DNA from: Dryocola sp031988645
GTDB lineage: Bacteria; Pseudomonadota; Gammaproteobacteria; Enterobacterales; Enterobacteriaceae
Length of the DNA: 64,000 nt
Direction: 5' to 3'
NCBI RefSeq assembly: GCF_051307045.1
Contig: NZ_CP150452.1
Coordinates: forward strand, 2,170,001-2,234,000
Under the pieces are notes generated by a model that worked only from the letters and a program-made list of their open reading frames with translations, made no database searches and had not been told where the DNA came from. Shown piece by piece: positions 1 through 9,616 of the stretch. How positions within the stretch are numbered: position 1 is the stretch's first letter; each line of letters starts with the position of its first letter. The translations under genes were made by a program, and so were the position numbers.

Positions 1-46
1 CCTGGCGCAGATGGCCGGTAAAGCCGAAAAGGCCGGTAGCGAGTAA
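1..46 (+). CDS. C-terminal tail of an unidentified gene (partial)
   Basis: An open frame enters from the left edge, with codons starting at base 2, and ends at TAA 44-46. Only about 14 residues are visible and they are rich in Ala, Gly, Lys and Glu. A strong terminator follows at once, which supports a genuine gene end. The product cannot be identified from so little sequence. Confidence 0.5.
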   Translation, partial: LAQMAGKAEKAGSE

Positions 47-54
47 CCCTCAGA

Positions 55-81
55 CCCCGCCGCCCGGCGGGGTTTTCTTTT
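55..81 (+). terminator. Rho-independent terminator
   Basis: Seven-base GC-only arms CCCCGCC (55-61) and GGCGGGG (66-72) enclose the loop GCCC and are followed by TTTTCTTTT. This ends the transcript of the gene at the left edge and insulates uhpA. Confidence 0.9.
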
Positions 82-227
82 GGCGCTTCTTTTGCCGGAC
101 ATAGCGATGCTGAGCCCGCGACGCGCCGTTTTTTTTGCTACCCCCGTAACATATTCCCAACAACGCCATTGCGAAGAATATATTCATCCTCATCATGTCC
201 TGTTGCCTTCCCTAATCGAGCAAAACG

Positions 228-857
228 ATGATTGCCGTTGCTTTAGTTGATGACCACGTTGTGGTGCGTTCCGGTTTCGCCCAGCTTTTGAGCCTGGAAA
301 CGGATATTCAGGTTGTCGGACAATACGGTTCAGCCGCCGAGGCCTGGGCTGCACTTACCAAAAATCCTCCGGACGTCGCCGTGCTTGACGTAGCTATGCC
401 CGACGAAAACGGCCTCAGCCTGCTTAAGCGCCTGCGCCAGCAGCGCCCGGGCTTTCGCGCCATTATTCTGAGCATTTACGACACCACCGCGTTTGTGCAA
501 AGCGCGCTGGACGCCGGCGCCAGCGGCTATCTTACCAAGCGCTGCGGCCCCGAAGAGCTGGTACAGGCCGTGCGCACCGTTGGCATGGGCGGCCACTACT
601 TATGCGCCGACGCGCTGCGAGCGCTGCGTCACGCCGGGGAACCGGCGAAAGTTCTGGCGGGCTTAACGCCCCGCGAGCGGGAAATCTTCAATCTTCTGGT
701 GAAGGGAGAAAGCGTCAAGCATATCGCCGATCTGCTCGCCCTGAGCCACAAAACGGTACACGTGCACCGGGCCAATATCCTCGGCAAGCTGCAGTGTGAA
801 AGCACCGTCGAGCTGGTGCATTTCGCTCTCGACCATCAGCTGCTGAGTGGGCGCTAA
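228..857 (+). CDS. uhpA: UhpA, hexose-phosphate response regulator
   Basis: NarL/FixJ-type response regulator of the sugar-phosphate uptake system. It is the cytoplasmic partner of the kinase UhpB and activates transport genes. The N-terminal receiver opens with MIAVALVDDH, giving the acidic pair D8/D9. The phospho-acceptor is D54 in VLDVAMPDENG, and K104 lies in YLTKRC. The C-terminal LuxR-type helix-turn-helix is clear (LTPREREIFNLLVKGES, then SHKTVHVHRANI). Its 209 residues are slightly more than E. coli UhpA. The stop TAA abuts the uhpB ATG, so the two are co-transcribed and probably translationally coupled. Here the likely target is the uhpC-afuABC transcript, because no uhpT is present in the window. 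Confidence 0.93.
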   Translation: MIAVALVDDHVVVRSGFAQLLSLETDIQVVGQYGSAAEAWAALTKNPPDVAVLDVAMPDENGLSLLKRLRQQRPGFRAIILSIYDTTAFVQSALDAGASGYLTKRCGPEELVQAVRTVGMGGHYLCADALRALRHAGEPAKVLAGLTPREREIFNLLVKGESVKHIADLLALSHKTVHVHRANILGKLQCESTVELVHFALDHQLLSGR

Positions 858-2396
858 ATGCGGCGTTCGCGGCGTCATCTGCTGTTATCGCTGTTTATCG
901 TTTTCGCCTGGGGGCTGGGCTGGCTGGCGCTGTGGACGGTCAGTTTTTATCTCACCGGCAACGGCCAGCAGGCCACCCTGCTTTTGCCTCAGGGCGTGCA
1001 TCTTGCCCTGCTTATCCTGCTCACGCGCCGCTACTGGCCCGCTCTTTTTGTCCCGGTTATCGGCATGCTTTGCTGGCTGTGGCAGCAGCAGCTGATGACC
1101 GAACCGGTCATGCTGCTTTCACCCTTGCTTAGCGCGGCTCCGGCGCTGCTGGTGCAGGCTTACTGGCACCGCTTCACGCTTTACTGGCAGCGTCTTTCGC
1201 TGCTGATGGCGGCCATTACCGGCGATGCGCTGCTGCACACGCTGATGCTGGCGCCTTTTCTGGCCAGCTCCGCTTCGCAAATCTTGCTGGCCGCCTTTAC
1301 CGGCGGGATCCTGCTGACGCCGTTTGTGTATCTGATTTATGAATACCTGCGCCAGCAGCATCTGGAAAGCCTGCTGGCGCAGGAAACGCCCAACCCTCCG
1401 CTGCGTGCTTCGCTGCTTATCTGGTGCAGCCTGTTTTTTATTATCGGCGTGGGCGCGCAGATAGTGCTGTCGCCGGAAATCGAGCGGCTGCTGCTGATTG
1501 TGGTGTTCCTGCCTAACGTGGTGATGGCGTATAAATTCGGCTGGCAGGGCGGCGTGCTGGCGGCGCTGCTCGGCAGCATGATGATTACCATTGCACGCCA
1601 GATCGGCAGCGGTTTTAACGGGCTGATGGAAATGGAGCTGTTTTTGTCGACCCAGGCCCTGCTGGGGATTGGCCTGGGCATTGCCATCAGCCGCCAGCAG
1701 CATCTGGCGAACAACCTTCATCGCTACCGCCAGCGGCTGGAAATCGAGCTGCAGGCCCGGCGCGAACTGATGGAGCAGCTGGTTCACGCCGAAGAGGATA
1801 CGCGCAAAGATCTCGCCCGTGAGTTGCACGACGAGATTGGCCAGAATATTACCGCCATCCAAATCCAGTCCATGCTGGTAAAACGCACCAGCGGCGATGG
1901 GGCGGCAGCGGCGGCCGAACAAATCAACCAGCTTGCCCAGCGCATCCATCATTCCACTCGCCAGCTGCTGCGCCAGCTTCGCCCTCCCGTGCTTGACGAA
2001 ATGTCCCTTGAAAAAGCCCTGTATCATCTGATGCAGGAATTTGCTTTTGCCGAGCGCGGCATCGTCTGCCGCTTTACTTACGATCTCCCCGGTCAGCCGG
2101 CCAGCGATACCGTGGTGTTCACGCTTTATCGCCTGCTGCAGGAGCTGCTGAATAATATCTGCAAGCACGCCGATGCAAGCCAGATCGATATTTCCCTTAC
2201 CCGGCAGCCGCAGGGCGTGCGGCTTGAGGTGAAAGACGACGGCGTAGGCTTTAGCAGCGATATGCGTACCGGCTTTGGTTTACAGGGCATGGAGGAACGC
2301 ATTCGCGCCCTGGGGGGAGATTTCGCGCTTGAGGGCCGGTCCGGAACGCGCGTAATTGTTAACCTGTCCACACTTTTTCAACAAAATCAGGGATAA
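858..2396 (+). CDS. uhpB: UhpB, membrane sensor histidine kinase
   Basis: Kinase of the Uhp system, 512 residues. The N-terminal half (about 1-280) is strongly hydrophobic with roughly eight membrane segments, as in the UhpB MASE1-type domain. The HisKA_3 dimerisation helix carries the phospho-acceptor H324 in ARELHDEIGQN. The ATPase domain has an N-box (LLQELLNNICKHAD), a G-box (VKDDGVGF) and GFGLQGMEERI. In E. coli, UhpC senses external glucose-6-phosphate and activates UhpB, which phosphorylates UhpA. The start follows the uhpA stop with no gap. An 87-bp gap before uhpC leaves room for a separate promoter. Confidence 0.93.
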   Translation: MRRSRRHLLLSLFIVFAWGLGWLALWTVSFYLTGNGQQATLLLPQGVHLALLILLTRRYWPALFVPVIGMLCWLWQQQLMTEPVMLLSPLLSAAPALLVQAYWHRFTLYWQRLSLLMAAITGDALLHTLMLAPFLASSASQILLAAFTGGILLTPFVYLIYEYLRQQHLESLLAQETPNPPLRASLLIWCSLFFIIGVGAQIVLSPEIERLLLIVVFLPNVVMAYKFGWQGGVLAALLGSMMITIARQIGSGFNGLMEMELFLSTQALLGIGLGIAISRQQHLANNLHRYRQRLEIELQARRELMEQLVHAEEDTRKDLARELHDEIGQNITAIQIQSMLVKRTSGDGAAAAAEQINQLAQRIHHSTRQLLRQLRPPVLDEMSLEKALYHLMQEFAFAERGIVCRFTYDLPGQPASDTVVFTLYRLLQELLNNICKHADASQIDISLTRQPQGVRLEVKDDGVGFSSDMRTGFGLQGMEERIRALGGDFALEGRSGTRVIVNLSTLFQQNQG

Positions 2397-2483
2397 CCAG
2401 GAAAAAGTCTTAGCTGGCTAAAACCTTGTCTCATCCCCTGAGCGCCGCCGTTTTCTATAGTCGTCTTAACCCGGAGGAATCCC

Positions 2484-3813
2484 ATGATTTCTGAGCAAAC
2501 CATTGGCCGTGATTATCGTTACTGGCGTCCGCGTTTGCTGTTTTCAATGGTCGTGGGCTACGCCGCTTTTTACCTGACGCGAAAAAGCGTGAGCTTTGTT
2601 CTGCCGGCGATGCAGGTCGACCTTGGATTAAGCAAGAGCGATATCGGCCTGCTGGGCACGCTGTTTTATCTGGCGTACGGCCTGTCGAAATTCGCCGCGG
2701 GACTCTGGCACGACAGGCGCGGAGAGCGCTGGTTTATGGGCGTGGGCCCTGCTGGCCACCGGCGTGCTGAATATCCTGTTTGCCTTCGGCAGCAACCTGC
2801 CGGTGCTGCTGATTATCTGGACGCTGAACGGCTTTTTCCAGGGCTGGGGCTGGCCGCCCTGCGCAAGGTTGCTCACGCACTGGTATTCGCGCAACGAACG
2901 CGGCTTCTGGTGGGGATGCTGGAATACCTCCATCAACCTCGGCGGCGCGGCGGTCCCGCTGATTTCCGCCCTGATGGCGCTGTGGTTTGGCTGGCAGGCG
3001 GCGCTGCTGGTGCCGGGCGTTATCGGCATAGTGACCGGTATCTGGCTGTGCCGCCGCCTGACGGGCACGCCGGAAGAGGCAGGACTGCCGCCGGTGGGCG
3101 TCTGGCGGCATGATCCGCTGGAGATACGCCAGACGCAGCTAAGCCCCGCGATGCCGCTGTGGCAGATGTTTCGCAGCACGGTGCTGCAAAACCCGATGAT
3201 TTGGCTGCTCGGCGCAAGCTACGTGCTGGTTTATCTGATTCGTATCGCGCTGAACGACTGGGGCAACATCTGGCTTGCGGAAAGCCACGGCGTGAATCTG
3301 CTCAGCGCCAACGCCACGGTGATGCTGTTCGAAGTGGGCGGATTGTTCGGTGCGCTGTTTGCCGGCTGGGGGTCGGATTTGCTGTTTCGCGGCCAGCGCG
3401 CGCCGATGATTTTGCTGTTCGCCCTGGGGCTGTTTATTTCCGTCGCCGCCCTCTGGCTTTCGCCGGTGCACCATTACGCGCTGCTGGCGATGTGTTTTTT
3501 CGCCATCGGCTTCTTCGTGTTTGGCCCGCAGATGCTAATTGGCCTCGCGGCGGTGGAGTGCAGCCACAAGCAGGCGGCGGGCAGCGTCACCGGGTTTTTA
3601 GGGCTGTTTGCCTATCTGGGCGCGGCGCTTGCGGGCTGGCCGCTGTCGCAGGTGATTGAGCGTTACGGCTGGTCGGGGATGTTTGTACTGTTAACCATCG
3701 CCGCCGCGCTGATTGGTTTTTTGCTGATGCCGCTGCTAATGGCCGGCATCAGCGCGCAGGACAGGAGTATTGGGGCCATGGACTCGGCCATCACCTTACC
3801 TCAGGATACTTAG
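2484..3813 (+). pseudogene. uhpC: UhpC, hexose-phosphate sensor of the MFS fold; one-base frameshift as read
   Basis: Polytopic inner-membrane protein of the organophosphate:phosphate antiporter family, which senses external sugar phosphate for UhpB. The first frame (from 2484, after the ribosome site CCCGGAGGA) reads as UhpC up to about residue 86. The family sequence then continues one frame over through WGWPPCARLLTHWYSRNERG to the stop at 3813. Reading GTGGCCCTG in place of GTGGGCCCTG at 2742-2751 restores one frame of 442 residues, matching the family length of about 440. The break is a single extra G in a GGGCCC run, like four other breaks in this window, so it is probably a sequencing error. 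Only 9 bp separate it from afuA, implying one operon. Confidence 0.88.
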
Positions 3814-3822
3814 GATAATAAT

Positions 3823-4854
3823 ATGAAACTGACCGTGCTCTCTTCTCTGGTCGCCGCGGGCGTGGCGCTGGCCACCCTTTCCGGCGCAGCCCAGGCCAAA
3901 GGCCGTCTGGTGGTCTACTGCAGCGCCACCAACGAAATGTGCGAAACGGAAACCAAAGCCTTTGGCGAAAAGTACGATGTAAAAACGTCGTTTATCCGTA
4001 ACGGCTCCGGCAGCACGCTGGCGAAGGTGGATGCCGAGAAGAAAAACCCGCAGGCCGACGTGTGGTACGGCGGCACGCTGGATCCGCAGTCGCAGGCGGG
4101 TGAAATGGACCTGCTGATGCCCTATAAATCGGCCAACCTGGAACACATCATGCCGCAGTTCCGCGACCCGGCTAAGCGCAAAGGGAACTACTCTTCGGCG
4201 GTCTACGTCGGCATTCTTGGCTTTGGCGTCAATACCCAGCGCCTGCAAGAGAAAAACCTGCCGGTGCCAAAATGCTGGAAGGATCTGACTAACCCGATCT
4301 ACAAAGGCGAAATCCAGATTGCCGATCCGCAAAGTTCCGGCACGGCTTATACCGCGCTGGCGACTTTTGCCCAGCTGTGGGGCGAGGATCAGGCGTTTGA
4401 TTATCTGAAAAAACTCAACGGCAATATCTCCCAGTACACCAAGTCCGGCATTGCTCCGGCGCGTAACGCCGCGCGCGGCGAAACGGCCATCGGCATTGGC
4501 TTCCTGCACGATTACTCGCTGGAAAAAGAAAACGGCGCCCCGCTGGAGCTGATTTCCCCCTGCGAAGGCACCGGCTATGAAATCGGCGGCGTGAGCATTC
4601 TGAAAGGCGCGCGCAATACGGACAACGCGAAGCTGTTCGTGGACTGGGTGCTGTCGAAAGAAGCGCAGGAGCTTTCCTGGAAAAAAGGCAAGTCCTATCA
4701 GATTCTGACCAACACCACCGCGGAAACCTCGCCGCTTTCCCTGAAGCTCGACGGCCTGAAGCTTATCAATTACGACATGGATAAGTACGGCGCGACCGAC
4801 ATGCGTAAGGCGCTGATAAGCAAGTGGGTCAACGACGTGAAGATGGGTAACTAA
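3823..4854 (+). CDS. afuA: AfuA, periplasmic hexose-phosphate-binding protein
   Basis: Substrate-binding protein of the AfuABC ABC importer, 343 residues. A typical Sec signal peptide ends at about residue 25 (GAAQA before KGRLVVYCSA). The mature part has the iron-binding-protein-like fold (RLVVYCSATNEMCE; KNPQADVWYGG). The family was first annotated as ferric-iron binding, but AfuA of Actinobacillus, Citrobacter rodentium and EHEC was shown to bind hexose phosphates. Linkage here to uhpABC supports that substrate. A stem-loop just after the stop may protect this upstream message, consistent with a binding protein being needed in excess of its permease. Confidence 0.88.
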   Translation: MKLTVLSSLVAAGVALATLSGAAQAKGRLVVYCSATNEMCETETKAFGEKYDVKTSFIRNGSGSTLAKVDAEKKNPQADVWYGGTLDPQSQAGEMDLLMPYKSANLEHIMPQFRDPAKRKGNYSSAVYVGILGFGVNTQRLQEKNLPVPKCWKDLTNPIYKGEIQIADPQSSGTAYTALATFAQLWGEDQAFDYLKKLNGNISQYTKSGIAPARNAARGETAIGIGFLHDYSLEKENGAPLELISPCEGTGYEIGGVSILKGARNTDNAKLFVDWVLSKEAQELSWKKGKSYQILTNTTAETSPLSLKLDGLKLINYDMDKYGATDMRKALISKWVNDVKMGN

Positions 4855-4861
4855 CCCGCCG

Positions 4862-4887
4862 GCAGGTGACAACGTCACGTCACCTGC
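4862..4887 (+). other. Intercistronic stem-loop between afuA and afuB
   Basis: Perfect nine-base arms GCAGGTGAC (4862-4870) and GTCACCTGC (4879-4887) enclose an eight-base loop. No T-run follows directly, only a pyrimidine-rich stretch. Such hairpins behind binding-protein genes usually stabilise the upstream RNA or partly attenuate the permease genes. The structure is seen directly; its role is inferred. Confidence 0.7.
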
Positions 4888-4919
4888 TCCTCTCCTTTCT
4901 TTTGGCCGATGAGGCACTT

Positions 4920-6998
4920 ATGTCAGAAACTTTACTTTTGCGCACCCCGCAAAAGCGGGACGCTATTATCTGGTGGGTGGCGCTGTGCTGGCTGGCTTTT
5001 GCCCTGCTGCCGAGCTGGAGCCTGGACTATGGCCTTGCTGAATCCACCTTTGATGAGATACTCGCGGCCTACGGCTGGTCCGGGGTCAACGTCAGCCTGC
5101 TGTGGTACATCCTGCCTTCGCTGCTGTTGCTGCGCCCGTTTAACGAAGCGGGACCTGAGAAAAAACAGCGCCACTATTTCGATGCCGGCTGGGCCTTGTT
5201 CTGTATGGCTTTCGTGGTGGTGAGCGCAACGATCGCCGAACGCGGCATGGGCTATGCCACCATCGTGCTGTTTATCGCGCTGGGCATGGTTATTACCCTT
5301 GCGCTGACGCGCCTGGAGTGGCTGGGCGGCGACCGCTTTGTGATAGGCTCGCTGGTCACCATTGTCGCCCTGATTAGCGTGTTTATCGTCTGGCCGAGCA
5401 TCGCTATCTTTATTCCGATGTTCACCAACGACGCCGGAGATTTCGCGCCGCTGGCGTTTATGGCGGTACTCGGCCAGGCGCATATCGTGCAGGTGATTAT
5501 TAACTCCATCGGCCTGTCGATCGCCGTGGGGATTGGCTGCACCTTCTTCGGCATGGTGCTGGCGATTTACACCACGCGCATCGCTAAACGCAGCGCCGTT
5601 ATCGGCCGCATCTTCTCCATTTTGCCGATAGTTACGCCGCCGTTCGTGGTCGGGCTCGGGGTGACGCTGATGATGGGCCGCTCCGGCTATATCACCGAGC
5701 TGATGGTGGAGTGGTTCGGCCTGAGCAACACCAACTGGCTGTACGGCTTTACCGGCATCTGGCTGGCTCAGGTACTGGCCTTTACGCCAATGGCGTTTAT
5801 GATCCTCGACGGGGCGATAAAAACCATTCATCCGTCGCTTGAAGAAGCTTCTTATACCCTGCGCGCCACGCGCTGGAAGACCTTTAAAAACGTGTTTCTG
5901 CCGCTGTTAAAACCGGCGCTGGCCAACGCCTTCCTGATAGTCATCGTGCAGTCGCTGGCGGACTTCAGCAACCCGCTGGTGCTGGGCGGCAACTTCGACG
6001 TGCTCGCCACGCAAATCTACTTCTACATCACCGGCTCGCAGCTTGATTATCAGGCCGCCAGCACGCTCGGCGCCTTCCTGCTGCTGTTCTCGCTGATGGT
6101 GTTCTGCATTCAGTACATGTGGATTGGCAAGCGCTCCTACGTAACGGTGTCCGGCAAATCCAACCGTGGCGACGTGCAGCCGCTGCCGGTGACGCTGGTG
6201 TGGGCGGTTATCGCTCTGCTGGCGGTCTGGGTGGCGTTTAACGCCCTGCTTTACGGCAGCATTTTCTACGGCAGCTTTACGGTGAACTGGGGCGTGGACT
6301 ACACCCTGACGCTGGATAACTTTATCAAGCTGTTCGGCCAGGGCATGAGCGACGGCGCCTGGCCTTCGCTGCTCGATACCCTGCTCTACGCCGGGATCGC
6401 CGCCCCCATCACCGCCTGCTTCGGCCTGCTGATTGCCTGGGTCGTGGTGCGCCAGCAGTTCCGCGGCAAGAAGACCATTGAGTTCACCACCATGCTGTGC
6501 TTCGCGGTTCCGGGCACCGTGGCGGGCGTGTCTTATATCCTCGCCTTTAACAGCGCCCCGGTTTACCTGACGGGCACCGCCGCCATCGTGATTATGTCGA
6601 TGGTGATGCGTAACGTGCCGGTGGGGATCCGCGCCGGGATTGCCGGGCTGGGACAGATTGACAAGTCCCTGGACGAGGCGTCCTTAAGCCTGCGCGCAGG
6701 CTCCATGCGCACCATTATCAATATCCTGCTGCCGCTGCTGCGCCCGGCCATTCTGTCAGCGCTGATCTACAGCTTTGTGCGCGCCATTACCACCGTCAGC
6801 GCCATTGTTTTCCTGGTGACGCCCGACACCCGAGTAGCGACGGCTTACATCCTTAACCGCGTTGAGGATGGCGAATACGGCGTGGCGATCGCTTACGGAT
6901 CGATTCTGATCGTCGTCATGCTGACGATTATCTTCATTTTTGACTGGCTGATTGGCGAAGCGCGGATTTCACGCTCTAAAGCCAAAACCAACGCGTGA
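4920..6998 (+). CDS. afuB: AfuB, fused ABC permease for hexose phosphates
   Basis: Integral membrane permease, 692 residues from the ATG at 4920. That start sits behind a GATGAGG ribosome site. An in-frame ATG at 4866 lies inside the stem-loop and is rejected. The protein is a tandem fusion of two FbpB-type permease units. Each has an EAA-loop signature for docking the ATPase: EEASYTLRATRWKTFKNVFLP in the first half and DEASLSLRAGSMRTIINILLP in the second. This replaces the usual two permease subunits. It works with AfuA and AfuC, whose genes flank it. Confidence 0.9.
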   Translation: MSETLLLRTPQKRDAIIWWVALCWLAFALLPSWSLDYGLAESTFDEILAAYGWSGVNVSLLWYILPSLLLLRPFNEAGPEKKQRHYFDAGWALFCMAFVVVSATIAERGMGYATIVLFIALGMVITLALTRLEWLGGDRFVIGSLVTIVALISVFIVWPSIAIFIPMFTNDAGDFAPLAFMAVLGQAHIVQVIINSIGLSIAVGIGCTFFGMVLAIYTTRIAKRSAVIGRIFSILPIVTPPFVVGLGVTLMMGRSGYITELMVEWFGLSNTNWLYGFTGIWLAQVLAFTPMAFMILDGAIKTIHPSLEEASYTLRATRWKTFKNVFLPLLKPALANAFLIVIVQSLADFSNPLVLGGNFDVLATQIYFYITGSQLDYQAASTLGAFLLLFSLMVFCIQYMWIGKRSYVTVSGKSNRGDVQPLPVTLVWAVIALLAVWVAFNALLYGSIFYGSFTVNWGVDYTLTLDNFIKLFGQGMSDGAWPSLLDTLLYAGIAAPITACFGLLIAWVVVRQQFRGKKTIEFTTMLCFAVPGTVAGVSYILAFNSAPVYLTGTAAIVIMSMVMRNVPVGIRAGIAGLGQIDKSLDEASLSLRAGSMRTIINILLPLLRPAILSALIYSFVRAITTVSAIVFLVTPDTRVATAYILNRVEDGEYGVAIAYGSILIVVMLTIIFIFDWLIGEARISRSKAKTNA

Positions 6999-7012
6999 TT
7001 ACGGAGTAAACC

Positions 7013-8062
7013 ATGACACAACCTCATTTTGTAGAACTGCGCGGCGTCACGAAACGGTTTGGCAATAATACCGTCCTTGGCGGCATTAACCTCGCTATTC
7101 CCAAAGGCGAAATGGTCACCCTGCTCGGCCCTTCCGGCTGCGGAAAGACCACGATCCTGCGCCTGGTGGCCGGGCTGGAAAAGCCGACCGAAGGGCAGAT
7201 TTTCATCGACGGCGAAGACGTCACCCATCGCTCTATTCAGCAGCGCGACATCTGCATGGTGTTCCAGTCCTACGCCCTGTTTCCGCATATGTCGCTTGGC
7301 GATAACGTCGGCTACGGCCTGAAAATGCTGGGCACGTCGCGGGCGGAGATTAAAAGCCGCGTGAAAGAGGCGCTGGCGATGGTCGATCTGGACGGCTTCG
7401 AAGACCGCTTCGTGGACCAGATTTCCGGCGGCCAGCAGCAGCGCGTAGCGCTGGCCCGCGCGTTAATTCTCAAACCGAAAGTGCTGCTGTTCGATGAGCC
7501 GCTCAGCAACCTCGACGCCAACCTCAGGCGCAGCATGCGCGATAAAATTCGCGAGTTGCAAAAGCAGTTCAACATCACCTCCCTGTACGTTACCCACGAT
7601 CAGAGCGAGGCGTTCGCCGTGTCGGATACCGTGCTGGTCATGAATAAGGGCGAGATTATGCAGATCGGCAGCCCGCAGACGCTGTATCGCCAGCCGGCCT
7701 CACGCTTTATGGCGAGCTTTATGGGCGACGCCAACGTCTTCCCGGCGCGCTTTGGCGGCGATTATGTCGAGATACACGGCTATCGCCTGCCGCGGCCACC
7801 GCAGCTGGAGAGCCCGCTTGCTGAAGGCACCGTCGGCGTACGCCCGGAGGCCATCACGCTTAGCGAACACGGCGAGGAAAGCCAGCGCTGCGTGGTTCGT
7901 CACGTCGCCTATATGGGGCCGCAGTATGAGGTAACGGTGGAGTGGCACGGCCAGGCGCTGCTGCTGCAGGTGAACGCTATGCGTCTGCAGCCTGATGTGG
8001 GGGATAATTACTATCTGGAGATTCACCCGTACGGGATGTTTGTGCTGGCGGATGCGGCTTAG
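7013..8062 (+). CDS. afuC: AfuC, ABC importer ATPase
   Basis: Cytoplasmic ATPase of AfuABC, 349 residues. Walker A is GPSGCGKTT (39-47), the signature is ISGGQQQR, and Walker B is VLLFDEPLSNLD, followed by a switch histidine in YVTHDQSEAFA. A C-terminal TOBE-like domain follows (VRPEAITLSEH). It starts 14 bp after afuB with a GGAG ribosome site and is the last gene of the operon. FbpC-type iron ATPases look very similar, so the sugar-phosphate role rests on the linkage to uhpABC and afuA. Confidence 0.9.
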   Translation: MTQPHFVELRGVTKRFGNNTVLGGINLAIPKGEMVTLLGPSGCGKTTILRLVAGLEKPTEGQIFIDGEDVTHRSIQQRDICMVFQSYALFPHMSLGDNVGYGLKMLGTSRAEIKSRVKEALAMVDLDGFEDRFVDQISGGQQQRVALARALILKPKVLLFDEPLSNLDANLRRSMRDKIRELQKQFNITSLYVTHDQSEAFAVSDTVLVMNKGEIMQIGSPQTLYRQPASRFMASFMGDANVFPARFGGDYVEIHGYRLPRPPQLESPLAEGTVGVRPEAITLSEHGEESQRCVVRHVAYMGPQYEVTVEWHGQALLLQVNAMRLQPDVGDNYYLEIHPYGMFVLADAA

Positions 8063-8080
8063 GATTTTCTGCCTGAAACA

Positions 8081-8147
8081 GGTGGATGGCGCTTACGCTC
8101 ATCCACCCTACCGTTTTGTAAGTCGGGTAAGCGAAGCGCCGCCCGAC
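8081..8147. repeat. Two palindromic intergenic repeats (boxC-like)
   Basis: The first hairpin has arms GGTGGATG (8081-8088) and CATCCACC (8100-8107). The second has arms GTCGGG (8122-8127) and CCCGAC (8142-8147) around a TAAGCGAAGCG-type loop. Both resemble enterobacterial boxC/REP-type elements. They lie between the convergent afuC and dbpA genes, where they may end or trim both transcripts. A related element lies between pspD and pspC. Confidence 0.65.
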
Positions 8148-8159
8148 CTTTACCGCAGG

Positions 8160-9534
8160 TTACTTCAACAAACGCACCTTAACGGATTTGCCTTTAATTT
8201 TGCCCTGCTGCAGCTGCTTCCAGGCGTGGCGGGCAACGGACTGGCGAACGGCAACGTAGACGTGAATCGGATGCACGTCGATTTTGCCGATATCCGTCCC
8301 GTCCAGTCCCATATCGCCGGTCAGCGCGCCTAGAATATCGCCCGGGCGCATCTTGGCTTTTTTGCCGCCGTCGATGCACAGGGTCGCCATTTCCGCTTCC
8401 AGCGGCTTGATGCTGATGCCCGTTGGCGCCTGCTGCCAGTTCAGAGAAAGGTTTAGCATCTCCGCCAGCACGCTTGCGCGCTGCGCCTCTTCCGGCGCGC
8501 AGAAGCTGATGGCCAGACCGCTTTCGCCGGCGCGGGCGGTACGCCCGATACGGTGAACGTGCACTTCCGGATCCCAGGACAGCTCGTAGTTGATCACCAT
8601 CTCCAGCGCTTTAATGTCCAGGCCGCGCGCGGCGACGTCGGTCGCCACCAGTACGCGGCTGCTGCCGTTGGCAAAGCGCACCAGCGTCTGGTCGCGGTCG
8701 CGCTGTTCCATATCGCCGTGCAGCGCCAGCACGCTCTGATTGCTTTCGCTCAGCGCGTCGCACACGGCCTGGCAATCTTTTTTGGTGTTGCAGAACACCA
8801 CGCAGGAAGCAGGCTGATGCTTGCTGAGTAATTTTTGCAGCAGGCCGATTTTGCCGCCGCGGGAAACCTCATAGAACTGCTGTTCCACGGACGGGAGTTC
8901 GTCTACAGAATCGATTTCGATAGACAGAGGATCCTGCTGCACGCGTTTGCTGATGGCGGCGATGGCGGTCGGCCAGGTGGCGGAAAAAAGCAGCGTCTGG
9001 CGTTTAGCGGGCGCGTGGCTGATAACTTCATCGATGGCTTCGGCAAAGCCCATATCCAGCATGCGGTCGGCCTCATCGAGCACCAGCGTTTGCAGCGCGT
9101 CCAGCTTTACCGTCTCTTTTTTCAGATGATCGAGCAGACGGCCCGGGGTTGCGACAATGACGTGCGGCGCATGCGTCAGCGAATCTCGCTGCACGCCAAA
9201 CGGCTGCCCGCCGCACAGCGTCAGCACTTTAATATTTGGCATATAGCGCGCAAGGCGGCGCAGCTCTTTGGCAACCTGATCGGCGAGTTCGCGCGTCGGG
9301 CAGAGCACCAGAGACTGAGTGATAAACCGGCTGGCATCAATGTGCTGCAGCAGGCCCAAGACCGAAGGCGGCGGTTTTGCCGCTGCCGGTTTTAGCCTGA
9401 GCCCGGACATCTTTTCCTGCGAGGATGGCGGGCAATGCGGCAGCCTGAACGGGGGTCATGGCGTGATAGCCCAGTTCGTTAAGGTTAGCGAGTTGTTCCG
9501 CAGGCAGAATGTTTAAGGTAGAAAAAGAGGTCAC
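8160..9534 (-). pseudogene. dbpA: DbpA, DEAD-box RNA helicase for 23S rRNA; one-base frameshift as read
   Basis: ATP-dependent RNA helicase that acts on hairpin 92 of 23S rRNA during large-subunit assembly. The first frame carries the Q motif (MTPVQAAALP) and motif I (AKTGSGKT). After FGLG the family sequence continues in the next frame, with PTRELADQV, DEADRMLDMGF, SATWP, RGLDI and HRIGRTARAG. A C-terminal DbpA-type RNA-binding domain ends KGKSVKVRLLK. Removing one C from GGCCC at 9353-9357 gives a single frame of 457 residues, the E. coli length. The extra base again lies in a GGCC run, so I treat the gene as probably functional. Confidence 0.9.
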
Positions 9535-9616
9535 AATTATACTCTCGATAAATGGGCTGTCGGTCAGCGACTGGCGCGCATTCTAGCAGCTTCGGCTGGC
9601 AGGGTCATTTATCCCC

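Noticed and set aside
3796..4917. Long minus-strand open frame opposite afuA
   Set aside because: It is a GC-rich shadow of a clear gene, with no family resemblance. The same holds for the long minus frames opposite uhpB, afuB, rnb and the IIC gene.
3823..8062. afuABC as a ferric-iron importer (Fbp-type)
   Set aside because: The name and fold suggest iron, but linkage to uhpABC and the published hexose-phosphate binding of AfuA fit better. Iron uptake is kept only as a minor alternative.
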